A stretch of DNA of 64,000 bases. Source: GCA-016699445 sp964555055 (GTDB lineage Bacteria > UBA10199 > JACPAL01 > GCA-016699445). The DNA is taken from positions 5,118 to 69,117 of the forward strand of contig CAZKQW010000013.1 in assembly GCA_964555055.1 (NCBI GenBank), written 5' to 3'. Positions 1 through 8,369 of the stretch are shown here, piece by piece (the first letter of the stretch is position 1; the number at the start of each line of letters is the position of its first letter). The position numbers and the translations under genes were made by a program. The notes below the pieces were generated by a model. It worked only from the letters and a program-made list of their open reading frames with translations. It was not told where the DNA came from and searched no databases.

Positions 1-611
1 TGAAATTCCGCGAGAAAACGCTCATCCAAGACGTCACGGCGGAGCGTTCCCTAGCTTTTCTCATTGGGGAAAGAGCCTCCGTCGAAGCGGCAAAGATTAC
101 CGGAGCGGATATTTTAGAGGCAGAAGAGAAATGGGGATCGGATCCTTTCGTTTTTCTTTCTTACCCGTCTTTTCGTGAAGGAGAGGTTCAAGAAACGCTT
201 CAATCCATCCCTGCGCTCTCCGAGGAAAATTTTGAAGTGAAACGCATCCGCAGCGGCTTTCCGAAGTATGGCATCGACATCACGGAAGACACGATCCTCC
301 TCGAATCCCCCGTTCCCGTCGCCTATAAACGGCAAAAAGGTTGCTATCCAGGTCAAGAAGTCATCGAGCGCATTTCGAGCTACGGCAAGGGACGTACGCC
401 TCATCTTCTTACGGTCTTTTTTTGTGAAGGAAATCCTGGCTTAACTCCGGGAATGCTCATGAGTAACGGCGACATCACCCTAGGCCGTGTGACTAGCGTT
501 GCGTTCGATCCCTCCACTCAAAAAACATGGGGATTAGGGTATGTGGAGCAAAAGCATGTTTTGGAAACCCCATTTGAGATCGGTTCTGTAACCGCGCATT
601 TAAGTCGTTAG
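1..611 (+). CDS. ygfZ: YgfZ/GcvT-like folate-binding protein, 3' part
   Basis: The reading frame is open from position 3, so the gene begins outside the window; about 202 C-terminal residues are present. The diagnostic YgfZ motif KGCYPGQE lies in the encoded protein near position 340-363. YgfZ proteins share the fold of aminomethyltransferase GcvT, bind tetrahydrofolate and support iron-sulfur cluster enzymes such as MiaB-type methylthiotransferases; the conserved Cys of the motif is essential in characterised members. The true GcvT is a separate gene at 44327-45412, and that protein lacks this motif. An in-frame GTG at 237 is internal and not the start. Confidence 0.9.
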   Translation, partial: KFREKTLIQDVTAERSLAFLIGERASVEAAKITGADILEAEEKWGSDPFVFLSYPSFREGEVQETLQSIPALSEENFEVKRIRSGFPKYGIDITEDTILLESPVPVAYKRQKGCYPGQEVIERISSYGKGRTPHLLTVFFCEGNPGLTPGMLMSNGDITLGRVTSVAFDPSTQKTWGLGYVEQKHVLETPFEIGSVTAHLSR

Positions 612-754
612 TTTTGTTTTCTCACTCGAAAACACTTTCTTATTTGTTCATTTGGCACATGAAGTGCTTCATCCTATAAATCCCTTCCGTAGTGTTTATT
701 ATAGATAGGTACGGGGAAAATTTTTCCCTGTAAGTACAAATAAAAAGGTCACTT

Positions 755-3313
755 ATGAAAAAACTCATCCTCAAAACCTTCATCGGGCTTAGCTTCATGA
801 TCTCCCTCATCACCCTCAGCACCCTCTCCGGCATGACCATGGGGTGTGGGAGTGATAGCGCCAACGACACAGGAGACCCTACCGGAGGCGGGGGAGCAGG
901 CCCTTTGGGTTCGGGAGGCAGTGGGGGAAATACTCCAGGCTCTGGAGGAAGCTCGGGGAATGGAGGGGCGGGTGTTTCTGCCAATGCGACTTTACAGGTG
1001 GAAATAGGAGAAAATTATACGTGTGCTCTCATGCAGGATCACTCCGTGAAATGCTGGGGAGATAATCAATACGGTCAGCTAGGAGATGGAACCACGACCA
1101 ATCATGCCTCTCCCGCTCCTGTTTTAACAAGATCAGGTGGACCTGTTCTGACGGGCGTTGAGTCGATTATGGTAGGAGAAGACCATAGTTGCGCTCTCAT
1201 GAACGACAATTCGATAAAATGCTGGGGAAATAATGTAAATGGCCAGCTGGGAGATGGGACCACCACGAATCGACCCTCTCCGGTGGATGTTTTAAGCGCT
1301 CCCGGAGGGACAGCTCTTATGGGGGCCAGATCTCTTGTAGCAGGATATTATCACACCTGTGCTCTTATGGAAGATACCTCCGTAAAATGTTGGGGAAATA
1401 ATGGAAATGGCCAATTGGGGGATGGAACCAATACCAGACAACCCTATCCCGTGCCCGTTTTAAGAGCTTCAGGAGGACAGTCTCTTACGGGTGTCAGGTC
1501 TCTTGTGGCAGGTTTGAGCCACGCCTGTGCTCTTATGGAGGATAATTCCATTAAATGTTGGGGGCGTAATATCTCTGGCCAGTTGGGGAATGGAACCACT
1601 GAGAATCAAACCTATCCCGTAGCTGTTCTAGAAAGATCAGGAGGACCTTCTCTAACGAATGTCCTTTCTATTGCGGCAGGAGACAATCACACCTGCGCTC
1701 TGATGAATGATCATTCCATGAAATGTTGGGGAGATAATCGATACGGGCAGTTGGGGACTAGAGCCTCTGAAAATCACTACTATCCCGGGGGTGTTTTAGA
1801 GAGCTTAGGAGGGTCCAATCTGACAGGGATTAGATCTATTAAGACAGGAGGTGTGCACACCTGCGCTCTGATGAATGATCATTCCATCAAATGTTGGGGA
1901 GATAATAGCTTTGGCCAGCTAGGAGATGGAACCATAACAAATCATGACTTTCCCACTCCTGTTCTTACCACTTCAAGAGGACAACCTCTCAATGGGGTTC
2001 AAGCCATGGAGTTAGGATTTTCTCATACCTGCGTTCTCATGAATGACCGTTCTGTCAAATGTTGGGGAGATAATGGCTTTGGCCAGCTGGGGAATGGGTC
2101 TACTTCCCGATACCCGTCTCCCACCCCTACCCTCATCTCTAGAGGTGGGGATCGTTTAATGGCTATCCGCTCCGTGGTGACAGGAAATACACATGCCTGT
2201 GCCCTCATGGAAGATACTTCCGTCAAATGTTGGGGGTATAATGAATATGGACAACTGGGAGATGGGACCACCACGAATCGCCCCTCTCCGGTGGATGTTT
2301 TAAGCGCTCCCGGAGGGGCAGCTCTTACGGGCGTGACATCCCTAGTGACCGGAAATCTGCATACCTGTGCTCTTATGAATAACAATACCATCAAATGTTG
2401 GGGAAACAATGATTTAGGCCAGCTGGGAGATGGGACTACCACGAATCGACCCTCTCCGGTGGATGTTTTAAGCGCTCCCGGAGGGACAGCTCTTATGGGA
2501 GTTAGGGCTATTGCGGCTGGAAGCCTTCATACCTGCGCGCTTATGCAAGGTCTTTCTATCAAATGTTGGGGAAATAATGCCTCTGGCCAGCTGGGGGATG
2601 GAACCTTGAGGCATCAACCCTCTCCCGTCACAGTTGTAACCGCTGGGGAAGGACCTCCTCTCGCTGCAGTCACTTCCATAATAGCAGGAGCTAACCATAC
2701 ATGCGCCCTTATGAATCATTCTGCTAAATGCTGGGGGGAGGATTATTATGGCCAACTGGGAGTGGGAGATGGAACCGCAACGAATCGACGCTTTCCAGTG
2801 GACGTTTTAGTTTCTTTAGGTGGAGCTCCTTTGAGTGACATTCGCTCCATCATAGCCGGAGCAAATCATACCTGCGCTCTCATGAACGACAATTCGATAA
2901 AATGCTGGGGATACAATAATATCGGCCAGCTGGGAGATGGAAGCACGCAAAACCAACTTTCCCCTACTTCCGTAGTCACTTCTACGGAACCAAGATCCGA
3001 CTTGACTGGCGTCTCCTCCATCGCAGGAGGATCTTTTCATACCTGTGCCCTCATGAATAATCATTCCGTCAAATGTTGGGGAGATAATGTAAATGGCCAG
3101 CTGGGGGATGGAACCACAATAGAAAAATTATTTCCTAATCCTACTTTAATCAATCTCGCCGAGTCACCTTCTTCCCTCACTCTCTCTGCAAACCATACCT
3201 GCGTCACCTTAGGCGACGGTTCTGCCAAATGTTGGGGAGACAATACTTATGGCCAATTAGGAAACGGGGACGTATCAGGACTGACTCCAGTCTCTGTTAA
3301 CTTCGGGCCCTAA
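755..3313 (+). CDS. RCC1-repeat putative lipoprotein, 14 repeats (two seven-blade propellers)
   Basis: 852 residues. The first 30 residues form a signal peptide followed by Cys31 (context TMGCGS), a plausible but non-canonical lipobox. Residues 31 to about 85 are a Gly/Ser-rich linker. The rest is 14 tandem units of about 56 residues, each with the core HTCALM-x4-S-x-KCWG-x-N-x3-GQLGDG, which is the RCC1 (regulator of chromosome condensation) repeat. Seven RCC1 repeats close one beta-propeller, so 14 suggests two. Each unit carries two Cys (TCAL and KCWG), compatible with disulfides in an exported protein. The function is not known; surface binding or adhesion is a guess. It stands alone, convergent with mutS. 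Start ATG at 755 lies 10-15 bases after an AAAAAGG-like site. Confidence 0.85.
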   Translation: MKKLILKTFIGLSFMISLITLSTLSGMTMGCGSDSANDTGDPTGGGGAGPLGSGGSGGNTPGSGGSSGNGGAGVSANATLQVEIGENYTCALMQDHSVKCWGDNQYGQLGDGTTTNHASPAPVLTRSGGPVLTGVESIMVGEDHSCALMNDNSIKCWGNNVNGQLGDGTTTNRPSPVDVLSAPGGTALMGARSLVAGYYHTCALMEDTSVKCWGNNGNGQLGDGTNTRQPYPVPVLRASGGQSLTGVRSLVAGLSHACALMEDNSIKCWGRNISGQLGNGTTENQTYPVAVLERSGGPSLTNVLSIAAGDNHTCALMNDHSMKCWGDNRYGQLGTRASENHYYPGGVLESLGGSNLTGIRSIKTGGVHTCALMNDHSIKCWGDNSFGQLGDGTITNHDFPTPVLTTSRGQPLNGVQAMELGFSHTCVLMNDRSVKCWGDNGFGQLGNGSTSRYPSPTPTLISRGGDRLMAIRSVVTGNTHACALMEDTSVKCWGYNEYGQLGDGTTTNRPSPVDVLSAPGGAALTGVTSLVTGNLHTCALMNNNTIKCWGNNDLGQLGDGTTTNRPSPVDVLSAPGGTALMGVRAIAAGSLHTCALMQGLSIKCWGNNASGQLGDGTLRHQPSPVTVVTAGEGPPLAAVTSIIAGANHTCALMNHSAKCWGEDYYGQLGVGDGTATNRRFPVDVLVSLGGAPLSDIRSIIAGANHTCALMNDNSIKCWGYNNIGQLGDGSTQNQLSPTSVVTSTEPRSDLTGVSSIAGGSFHTCALMNNHSVKCWGDNVNGQLGDGTTIEKLFPNPTLINLAESPSSLTLSANHTCVTLGDGSAKCWGDNTYGQLGNGDVSGLTPVSVNFGP
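1253..2499 (+). repeat. Near-identical 71-bp DNA segments inside the RCC1 gene (3 copies)
   Basis: Segments at about 1253-1323, 2261-2331 and 2429-2499 are nearly identical at the DNA level. They encode the end of repeats 2, 8 and 9 (core NRPSPVDVLSAPGG). Their spacings are 1008, 168 and 1176 bases, exact multiples of the 168-base repeat unit (6, 1 and 7 units). Copies one and three agree best and are exactly one seven-repeat propeller apart. This points to recent duplication or gene conversion. Confidence 0.85.
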
Positions 3314-3446
3314 CTATCACCCCCACATCTACCTTAAGATCTCACCGTTATTTGATACATTTCGGCCATTATAAACTCCAACGGAGGCCAGCATTCGGTG
3401 AAGAAGCGGGTGATGATCAAAGTTGTGAATTTTTATTTTTTAAGAA

Positions 3447-5957
3447 TCAAAACAACCCGAACTGGCCTTCGTTCTTTTTCCGTTTCTTGGAGATCGTCGG
3501 TGATCCGGAAGGCTCGAATTCGCCTTGCTCGAGGTTTTTAAGGACTTCCTTCGCACGATCGACGACGGCAGGCGGTAGGCCGGCTAGGCGGGCGACATGA
3601 ATGCCATAGCTGTGGCTCATACCACCCGGGACCAAGCGGTAGAGAAAGGTCACTTCCTCCCCCTCTTCTTTTATGAGGACATTGTAATTCTTGATGCCCG
3701 GACAAAGAACGGCAAGGTCGATTAACTCATGATAATGCGTCGCGAACATCGTGCGCGCGCGGATTTTGTCGTGCAGGTGCTCGGCCACGGCCCAGGCGAT
3801 CGACACCCCGTCGAACGTCGACGTGCCGCGGCCGATTTCGTCGAGCAACACCAGGCTCTTGTCGGTGGCATGATGCAGGATGTGAGCCGTCTCACACATC
3901 TCCACCATGAACGTGCTTTCACCGCGGGCCAATCGGTCGGCGGCGCCCACGCGCGTGAAGATGCGGTCCACGATGCCGATCGTCGCCGATGCGGCCGGGA
4001 CGAAGGCGCCAACTTGCGCCATGAGGGCGATCACGCCGGTCTGGCGGATGATCGTGGACTTGCCCGCCATGTTCGGCCCCGTGATCATCATCAAACGCTC
4101 CAGCGACGAATCCATGCGAACATCATTAGCAACGAAGCTGCCGGCAGGCAGTCTTTTTTCAACCAAAGGGTGACGCCCAGCCTTGATTTGGATGACGCCC
4201 GACTCTTCGATCACGGGACGGACGCCTTTGCTGTCACGGGCGTAATGCGCGAGACTCAAATACACATCGAGCTCCGCGACGCGTTCGGCCTGGGCTTGAA
4301 GTTCGGGGACGCGCGCCAACGCCTTCTCTCGGAGGCCACAGAAAATCTCATACTCGAGGGCCTTGATGCGGCCGTCGGCGCCCATCACCTTATCCTCGAA
4401 ATCCTTAAGCTCGGGCGTGATGTAGCGTTCGGAATTGGCCAAAGTCTGCTTCCGGATGTAGTCGGAGGGCACTTTCGTCAGGTGGGACGCGGTCACTTCG
4501 ATGAAGTAGCCGAAGACGCGGTTGTATTGGACCTTCAGCGTCGCGATCCCGGTGCGCTTCTTCTCCCGCTCCTCGATCGCTGCGATCGAGGACTTCGCGT
4601 CTTGACGCAGGGAGCGCAGCCCGTCGAGCTCGGCGTTCACCCCGTCGCGGATCAAGCCGCCGTCCTTCAGGGCGAACGGAGGCTCTTCGATCACGTGGGA
4701 AGCGATCTCGGCCGAAAGCTCCTCGAAGGAATTCCAATGATCCCGGATCTTCTTAAGGGCGGGAGCGCTCAATTCGGATAAGGGCGATTCCAATCGTTTC
4801 AAGGCGATCAAACTTTCGGAAAGAGCCCGTAGGTCCCGTGCGTTGGCCGAACCCAACGACAACCGGCCATTGATCCGTTCGAGATCGTAGACGCGCTCCA
4901 AACTCGACTGGAGACCCATCGAAAGGTCTTTTCGCTTTCTCAACTCCTCGACGGCGTCCAACCGCGTTTCGATCTTAGATTTATGGATCAAAGGAGATAA
5001 AAACCAATCCGCCAGCTTCCTTCGTCCTAGAGACGTCCGTGTCCGATCGACGTGATCGATGAGTTCATTGAGGTTAAGGTTTTCCCGCGTCTCCTCACCT
5101 AAAATCATCGTCTCTTTCCGCTCGAAACGCTTCAAAGACGTCAGATGGTCGAAGCGCGCGACTTTTTGGGTTTGCTTGATGTAGTAAAGGGTCGCCCCCG
5201 CCGCGATCACGGCTTGGGGGATGTCTTCGCATTGGAAGCCGGAGAGCGTCGCCACGCGGAACTGGTCCAACAAGAGTTTGCGCGCGTAGGCTTCTTCCCA
5301 TACCCAATCCGGAAGACGGGTCACGCAAATCTCATCGGGAAATTTTTGCTTCTGCGTGAGGATCTCTGGATAGGCTTGATCGGAAACGAGGATTTCACGG
5401 GGCCGCAATCGGGAGATTTCCTCCCTTAAGACTTCCCACTGAGGCGTTATCTCCGTGACGCGGAAATCCCCGGTCGAGACTTCCATCAGGCTCAAACCCC
5501 AACTTTTCGTCCCGAAATGGACGGCCAACAAATAATGCACGCTACGGGGCGACAAATCGCCGCCGGTTTCCAAAAGACCCGCGACGCCCGGAGTCAACAC
5601 GCGCGTCACTTCGCGGCGCACGACGCCTTTCGCCGTCGCGGGATCTTCCACTTGGTCGCAGATCGCGACCTTGTAGCCTTTCGATACGAGCTTTTCCAAA
5701 TAGGGTTGAGCCGAATGGTACGGTACGCCGCAAAGCGGGACGGGATTGGGGTCGTTTTTGTTGCGGGACGTCAGCACGATGTCCAACACTTTCGCCGCCG
5801 TGACGGCATCGTCGTAGAACATCTCGTAGAAATCCCCGATGCGGTAGAAAAGAATGGTGTCCGGATACTGCTCTTTCATCTCGAGATACTGCTTCATCAT
5901 AGGTGTGACCGAGGAAGCGTGAGAAGCGGCGGAGAGTTTTTCCGAATCTTGGGACAT
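3447..5957 (-). CDS. mutS: DNA mismatch repair protein MutS
   Basis: 836 residues, normal for MutS. The N-terminal mismatch-recognition domain has the GDFYEMF motif with Phe43 and Glu45, which stack on and contact the mispaired base. The C-terminal ABC-type ATPase has Walker A GPNMAGKST at about 627-635, Walker B LVLLDEIGRG at about 702-711 and the FATHYHEL segment. The last residues contain QFGLF, fitting the Q-x-x-L-F pattern of sliding-clamp-binding peptides. No mutL is in the window. The gene is convergent with the RCC1 gene; a long open frame on the opposite strand (3729-4781) is a shadow caused by high-GC codon bias. Confidence 0.98.
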   Translation of the reverse strand: MSQDSEKLSAASHASSVTPMMKQYLEMKEQYPDTILFYRIGDFYEMFYDDAVTAAKVLDIVLTSRNKNDPNPVPLCGVPYHSAQPYLEKLVSKGYKVAICDQVEDPATAKGVVRREVTRVLTPGVAGLLETGGDLSPRSVHYLLAVHFGTKSWGLSLMEVSTGDFRVTEITPQWEVLREEISRLRPREILVSDQAYPEILTQKQKFPDEICVTRLPDWVWEEAYARKLLLDQFRVATLSGFQCEDIPQAVIAAGATLYYIKQTQKVARFDHLTSLKRFERKETMILGEETRENLNLNELIDHVDRTRTSLGRRKLADWFLSPLIHKSKIETRLDAVEELRKRKDLSMGLQSSLERVYDLERINGRLSLGSANARDLRALSESLIALKRLESPLSELSAPALKKIRDHWNSFEELSAEIASHVIEEPPFALKDGGLIRDGVNAELDGLRSLRQDAKSSIAAIEEREKKRTGIATLKVQYNRVFGYFIEVTASHLTKVPSDYIRKQTLANSERYITPELKDFEDKVMGADGRIKALEYEIFCGLREKALARVPELQAQAERVAELDVYLSLAHYARDSKGVRPVIEESGVIQIKAGRHPLVEKRLPAGSFVANDVRMDSSLERLMMITGPNMAGKSTIIRQTGVIALMAQVGAFVPAASATIGIVDRIFTRVGAADRLARGESTFMVEMCETAHILHHATDKSLVLLDEIGRGTSTFDGVSIAWAVAEHLHDKIRARTMFATHYHELIDLAVLCPGIKNYNVLIKEEGEEVTFLYRLVPGGMSHSYGIHVARLAGLPPAVVDRAKEVLKNLEQGEFEPSGSPTISKKRKKNEGQFGLF

Positions 5958-6009
5958 GCGCCGGAACTGCCAAAAAGAGCTTATTTAAGCAATCGGGAAG
6001 TACCTAGAA

Positions 6010-6717
6010 TCAACGGATGAAACGATACAATGCATAGTAATGTATCGTGGATCCGGTCAGGACGAAGAGATGCCAAATCTCGTGGAAGCCGAAGCGTCCC
6101 GGTATGAGGTTAGGTTTTTGAAAGTAGTAAATAACGGCCCCGACGGAATAAATGACTCCAGCGCTCAGGAGTGAAATAAGAAGATTTAAGCCCACGTGCT
6201 CTGTCGTCGGATAAATAATAAAAGCTCCCATCCATCCCATGAAGAGATACATGGCCATTTCCATTTTTTTCGGATAATTTTTCCAAAAAGCCTTGAGTAA
6301 AATTCCCGTAATAGCCAATGACCACATGACCCCCATCATGAAAGGACCGGACGTCTCCCTTAACACTGTCAGGCAAAACGGCGTCATCGCCCCTGCAATC
6401 ATCGCATAAATCGCCATGTAGTCCCATTTGAGCAAAAACTCCTCCACGCGATCGGGACCTTCGATCGCATGGTGCAAAGCGCTGGAGAGGAAGAGGTTCA
6501 CGGCGCAAACCCCGTAAACGGTGAAAGCCAGCGTGCTCCAAACTTGATGGTTTTGATAGGATTTATAGATCAGGTACGTGGACCCGATGAGGGCCAGGAG
6601 AGTGCCTAGGGTCGATATCAACGCGTTATAGATCTCATCGGTCACATGGATACTGCCATCCTTACTGACCTTACGCTCTTTCTTGGGTCCGGCATGAAAA
6701 ACCGTCGTGATATCCAT
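6010..6717 (-). CDS. trhA: TrhA/hemolysin III family membrane protein (YqfA-like)
   Basis: 235 residues with about seven membrane segments. Motifs typical of the hemolysin III/PAQR family are visible: SALHH at about 79-83 and the C-terminal segment with FHEIWHLFVL, which carry the metal-binding His residues. Family members are called hemolysin III from a Bacillus cereus gene, and TrhA in E. coli is linked to membrane energetics; hydrolase activity is inferred from the PAQR relatives. The start ATG at 6717 has a strong site (AAGGAGAGG) just upstream. The exact physiological role here is unknown. Confidence 0.88.
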   Translation of the reverse strand: MDITTVFHAGPKKERKVSKDGSIHVTDEIYNALISTLGTLLALIGSTYLIYKSYQNHQVWSTLAFTVYGVCAVNLFLSSALHHAIEGPDRVEEFLLKWDYMAIYAMIAGAMTPFCLTVLRETSGPFMMGVMWSLAITGILLKAFWKNYPKKMEMAMYLFMGWMGAFIIYPTTEHVGLNLLISLLSAGVIYSVGAVIYYFQKPNLIPGRFGFHEIWHLFVLTGSTIHYYALYRFIR

Positions 6718-6783
6718 AGCCTCTCCTTCTTATCCTTATTTTCGGGTAGGATCCGGAAAAGTTTCGGGTTTTATTAGATAATT

Positions 6784-7176
6784 TTATGACCAAATAATCC
6801 GAACTGGGTATTTTTGAATGAAAATATCGGGAGTCAAAAGGGTCAAACCCTGCACGATCGCTTGGCTAATCAGCAATCGGTCAAACGGGTCTCGATGAAT
6901 CGGTTCCAAACGGTAAAGCACCAAGATATCTTCCTGGGTGATAGGTAGGGTCTTGAGGCGGTATTTTTGAATACGATCGGGAAGGAAGATTTCGGGGGAT
7001 TCGGGAAGCGTTAATCTTCCCGCTTGGTATTTCAAGGTGATCTCCCACAGCGAAGCCACGCTAAAAAAAATTTCGTTGTTGGGATCCGCGAAAAGCCCCT
7101 TCACTCGAGGGGTGAGTTTGGGGTCATCGGTTGTGATCCACAAAAAAGTGCAGCTATCGATTAAGTAGCGGGTCAT
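6784..7176 (-). CDS. PIN-domain ribonuclease toxin (VapC-like)
   Basis: 130 residues, a complete PIN domain. Acidic active-site residues are all visible: Asp7 (LIDSC), Glu in SLWEITLK, Asp residues in RDPFDRLL, and Asp in LLTPD. PIN toxins cleave RNA, commonly tRNA or rRNA, in a metal-dependent way. Its start lies inside the antitoxin gene with a 23-base overlap, so the two are translated as a coupled pair. The complete active site suggests it is functional; the target is not predictable from the sequence. Confidence 0.92.
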   Translation of the reverse strand: MTRYLIDSCTFLWITTDDPKLTPRVKGLFADPNNEIFFSVASLWEITLKYQAGRLTLPESPEIFLPDRIQKYRLKTLPITQEDILVLYRLEPIHRDPFDRLLISQAIVQGLTLLTPDIFIQKYPVRIIWS

Positions 7177-7426
7177 CTGGATCGGGAGCGTCGCCGTTAA
7201 AATATTTCATGATGTCTTCGGGAAGAGGATCGTTAAAATCGTCCGGGACGGTAAAGCGACCTTTATCCAAGCCAATAGGTCGGGATTTTTTCGATTTTTT
7301 AGGCAAAGCCCGAATCTCTGCTACCGGTTCATTGCGTCGACACAAAATAATCGTCTCCCCTGTCTCTTCTATTTCCGCAAGGTATTCCGAGAGATGAGTT
7401 TTAGCTTCGCAGATATTAAGATTCAT
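7154..7426 (-). CDS. Phd/YefM-family antitoxin
   Basis: 90 residues. The N-terminal half has the Phd signature: EAKTHLSEYL followed by GETIILCRRNEPVAEI, the DNA-binding dimer fold of the family. The C-terminal half is charged and would wrap the PIN toxin encoded immediately downstream with a 23-base overlap. Such antitoxins repress their own promoter, which should lie in the AT-rich stretch at 7427-7500. The pair lies between pgeF and trhA with no mobile element beside it. Confidence 0.9.
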   Translation of the reverse strand: MNLNICEAKTHLSEYLAEIEETGETIILCRRNEPVAEIRALPKKSKKSRPIGLDKGRFTVPDDFNDPLPEDIMKYFNGDAPDPDDPLLNR

Positions 7427-7488
7427 AATTAAGTCTTATAGTAAACCAAGTAATAAACCAGATCAATTAAATATTTTTCATTTATAAT

Positions 7489-7641
7489 TCAATAGGTTAA
7501 ACAACAACCTAGCACACCTTTTACATTGCGCTCAAGAGTAGTCCCATGCCGACGAGCCCTATACTCCTCCAGCCACGACGTGTCTGCGTACCCGCCGATA
7601 CGAATTGCAACGACAGGGCTCTTCTTTTTGCCACCCCGCAC
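7489..7641 (-). CDS. Possible 50-residue protein of unknown function
   Basis: This frame sits in the 289-base gap between pgeF and the antitoxin gene. It would start at GTG 7641 and end at TGA 7489. The peptide contains GGKKKSPVVAIRIGGYADTS and then WLEEYRARRHGTTLE, with a Cys pair near the C-terminus. The composition looks protein-like, but no clear ribosome binding site precedes the GTG and no family was recognised. It could be a remnant of a longer gene or a chance frame in a non-coding RNA region. Confidence 0.25.
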   Translation of the reverse strand: MRGGKKKSPVVAIRIGGYADTSWLEEYRARRHGTTLERNVKGVLGCCLTY

Positions 7642-7715
7642 TGGAGACGGGAGTACTTACTGCGTCGTCGCCGTGCGTCCCGGATGTGATCTGGCCTCGG
7701 GCGTTTCCTTGACGA

Positions 7716-8369
7716 TCACGCGTCCGTAATCCGGATCCAACTCACCATCCGGCCTGATTTTTCGCCGTCGCGGCGGAAGGATTCGAAGCGGTCCGAATAG
7801 CAATGGGTGCACCGTTCCAAGTGTTCTATGTTTTGTGGGGAAATGCCCATCCGCAAGAGCTGTCTCCGGTTCGCCAAAGCCACATCGAGCCGCCATTTCA
7901 CGTCCGTTTTTTTTTCTAAAATATCGGGCCAGTCGTGAAATTCTTTTTGAAACTGGGCAGCCACGTCCCTTTCCACTTCATAACAAGATCTCAACATCGA
8001 GGGGCCTAAAGCGACGCATAGGCGTTCGGGCTTAGCACCCAAACTGACCATTCTCCGAATGGCGACTTCCGTCGCGCGCTGCAGAGTTCCTTTCCATCCA
8101 GCATGAATCGCCGCGATGATTTTTGCTTCCGGATCGACCGCCAATAATGATTGGCAATCCGCCGTCTTAATACCGATGGGGATATGCGGTTGCCTTGTAA
8201 TCACAATATCAAAACCCGCCTCCCCGCTCTCACGTCCCGTCTCCACCATCAAAATATCCGTGCCGTGCGTTTGCCTTAACATCACGATGCCGGCGGGAGG
8301 AGTGTCTCCGCGCTCGCCAAAACCGTGCCGGATCGTGGGTAGGGACTCGAGAAGTCGCGATGTCATCAT
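7716..8369 (-). CDS. pgeF: Purine nucleoside phosphorylase/peptidoglycan editing factor PgeF (YfiH, laccase domain)
   Basis: 217 residues, slightly shorter than the usual 240. The metal-site motifs of the DUF152 family are present: His in RQTHGTDI, Cys in KTADCQSLL and His in IHAGWKGTL. Members have purine nucleoside phosphorylase/adenosine deaminase activity, and E. coli PgeF prevents misincorporation of Ser into UDP-MurNAc peptides. It overlaps the end of rluD by four bases (ATGA), the common rluD-pgeF arrangement, so it is translated from the same mRNA. Confidence 0.93.
   Translation of the reverse strand: MMTSRLLESLPTIRHGFGERGDTPPAGIVMLRQTHGTDILMVETGRESGEAGFDIVITRQPHIPIGIKTADCQSLLAVDPEAKIIAAIHAGWKGTLQRATEVAIRRMVSLGAKPERLCVALGPSMLRSCYEVERDVAAQFQKEFHDWPDILEKKTDVKWRLDVALANRRQLLRMGISPQNIEHLERCTHCYSDRFESFRRDGEKSGRMVSWIRITDA

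Noticed and set aside
712..730. GGGAAAATTTTTCCC palindrome before the RCC1 gene
   Set aside because: It could be an operator or a weak hairpin in the leader, but nothing else supports it.
755..3313. Regular 168-base repeats that could be taken for a CRISPR-like or satellite array
   Set aside because: The repeats are in frame, diverged mainly at silent positions, and encode RCC1 units.
3729..4781. 350-codon open frame on the plus strand inside mutS
   Set aside because: Antisense to a conserved gene; composition (His/Asp/Arg/Gly-rich) is typical of the mirror of GC-rich codons.
7427..7715. tRNA, tmRNA, SRP RNA or RNase P RNA
   Set aside because: No T-loop GGTTCGA-type motif, no SRP tetraloop core and no RNase P conserved box was found on either strand.
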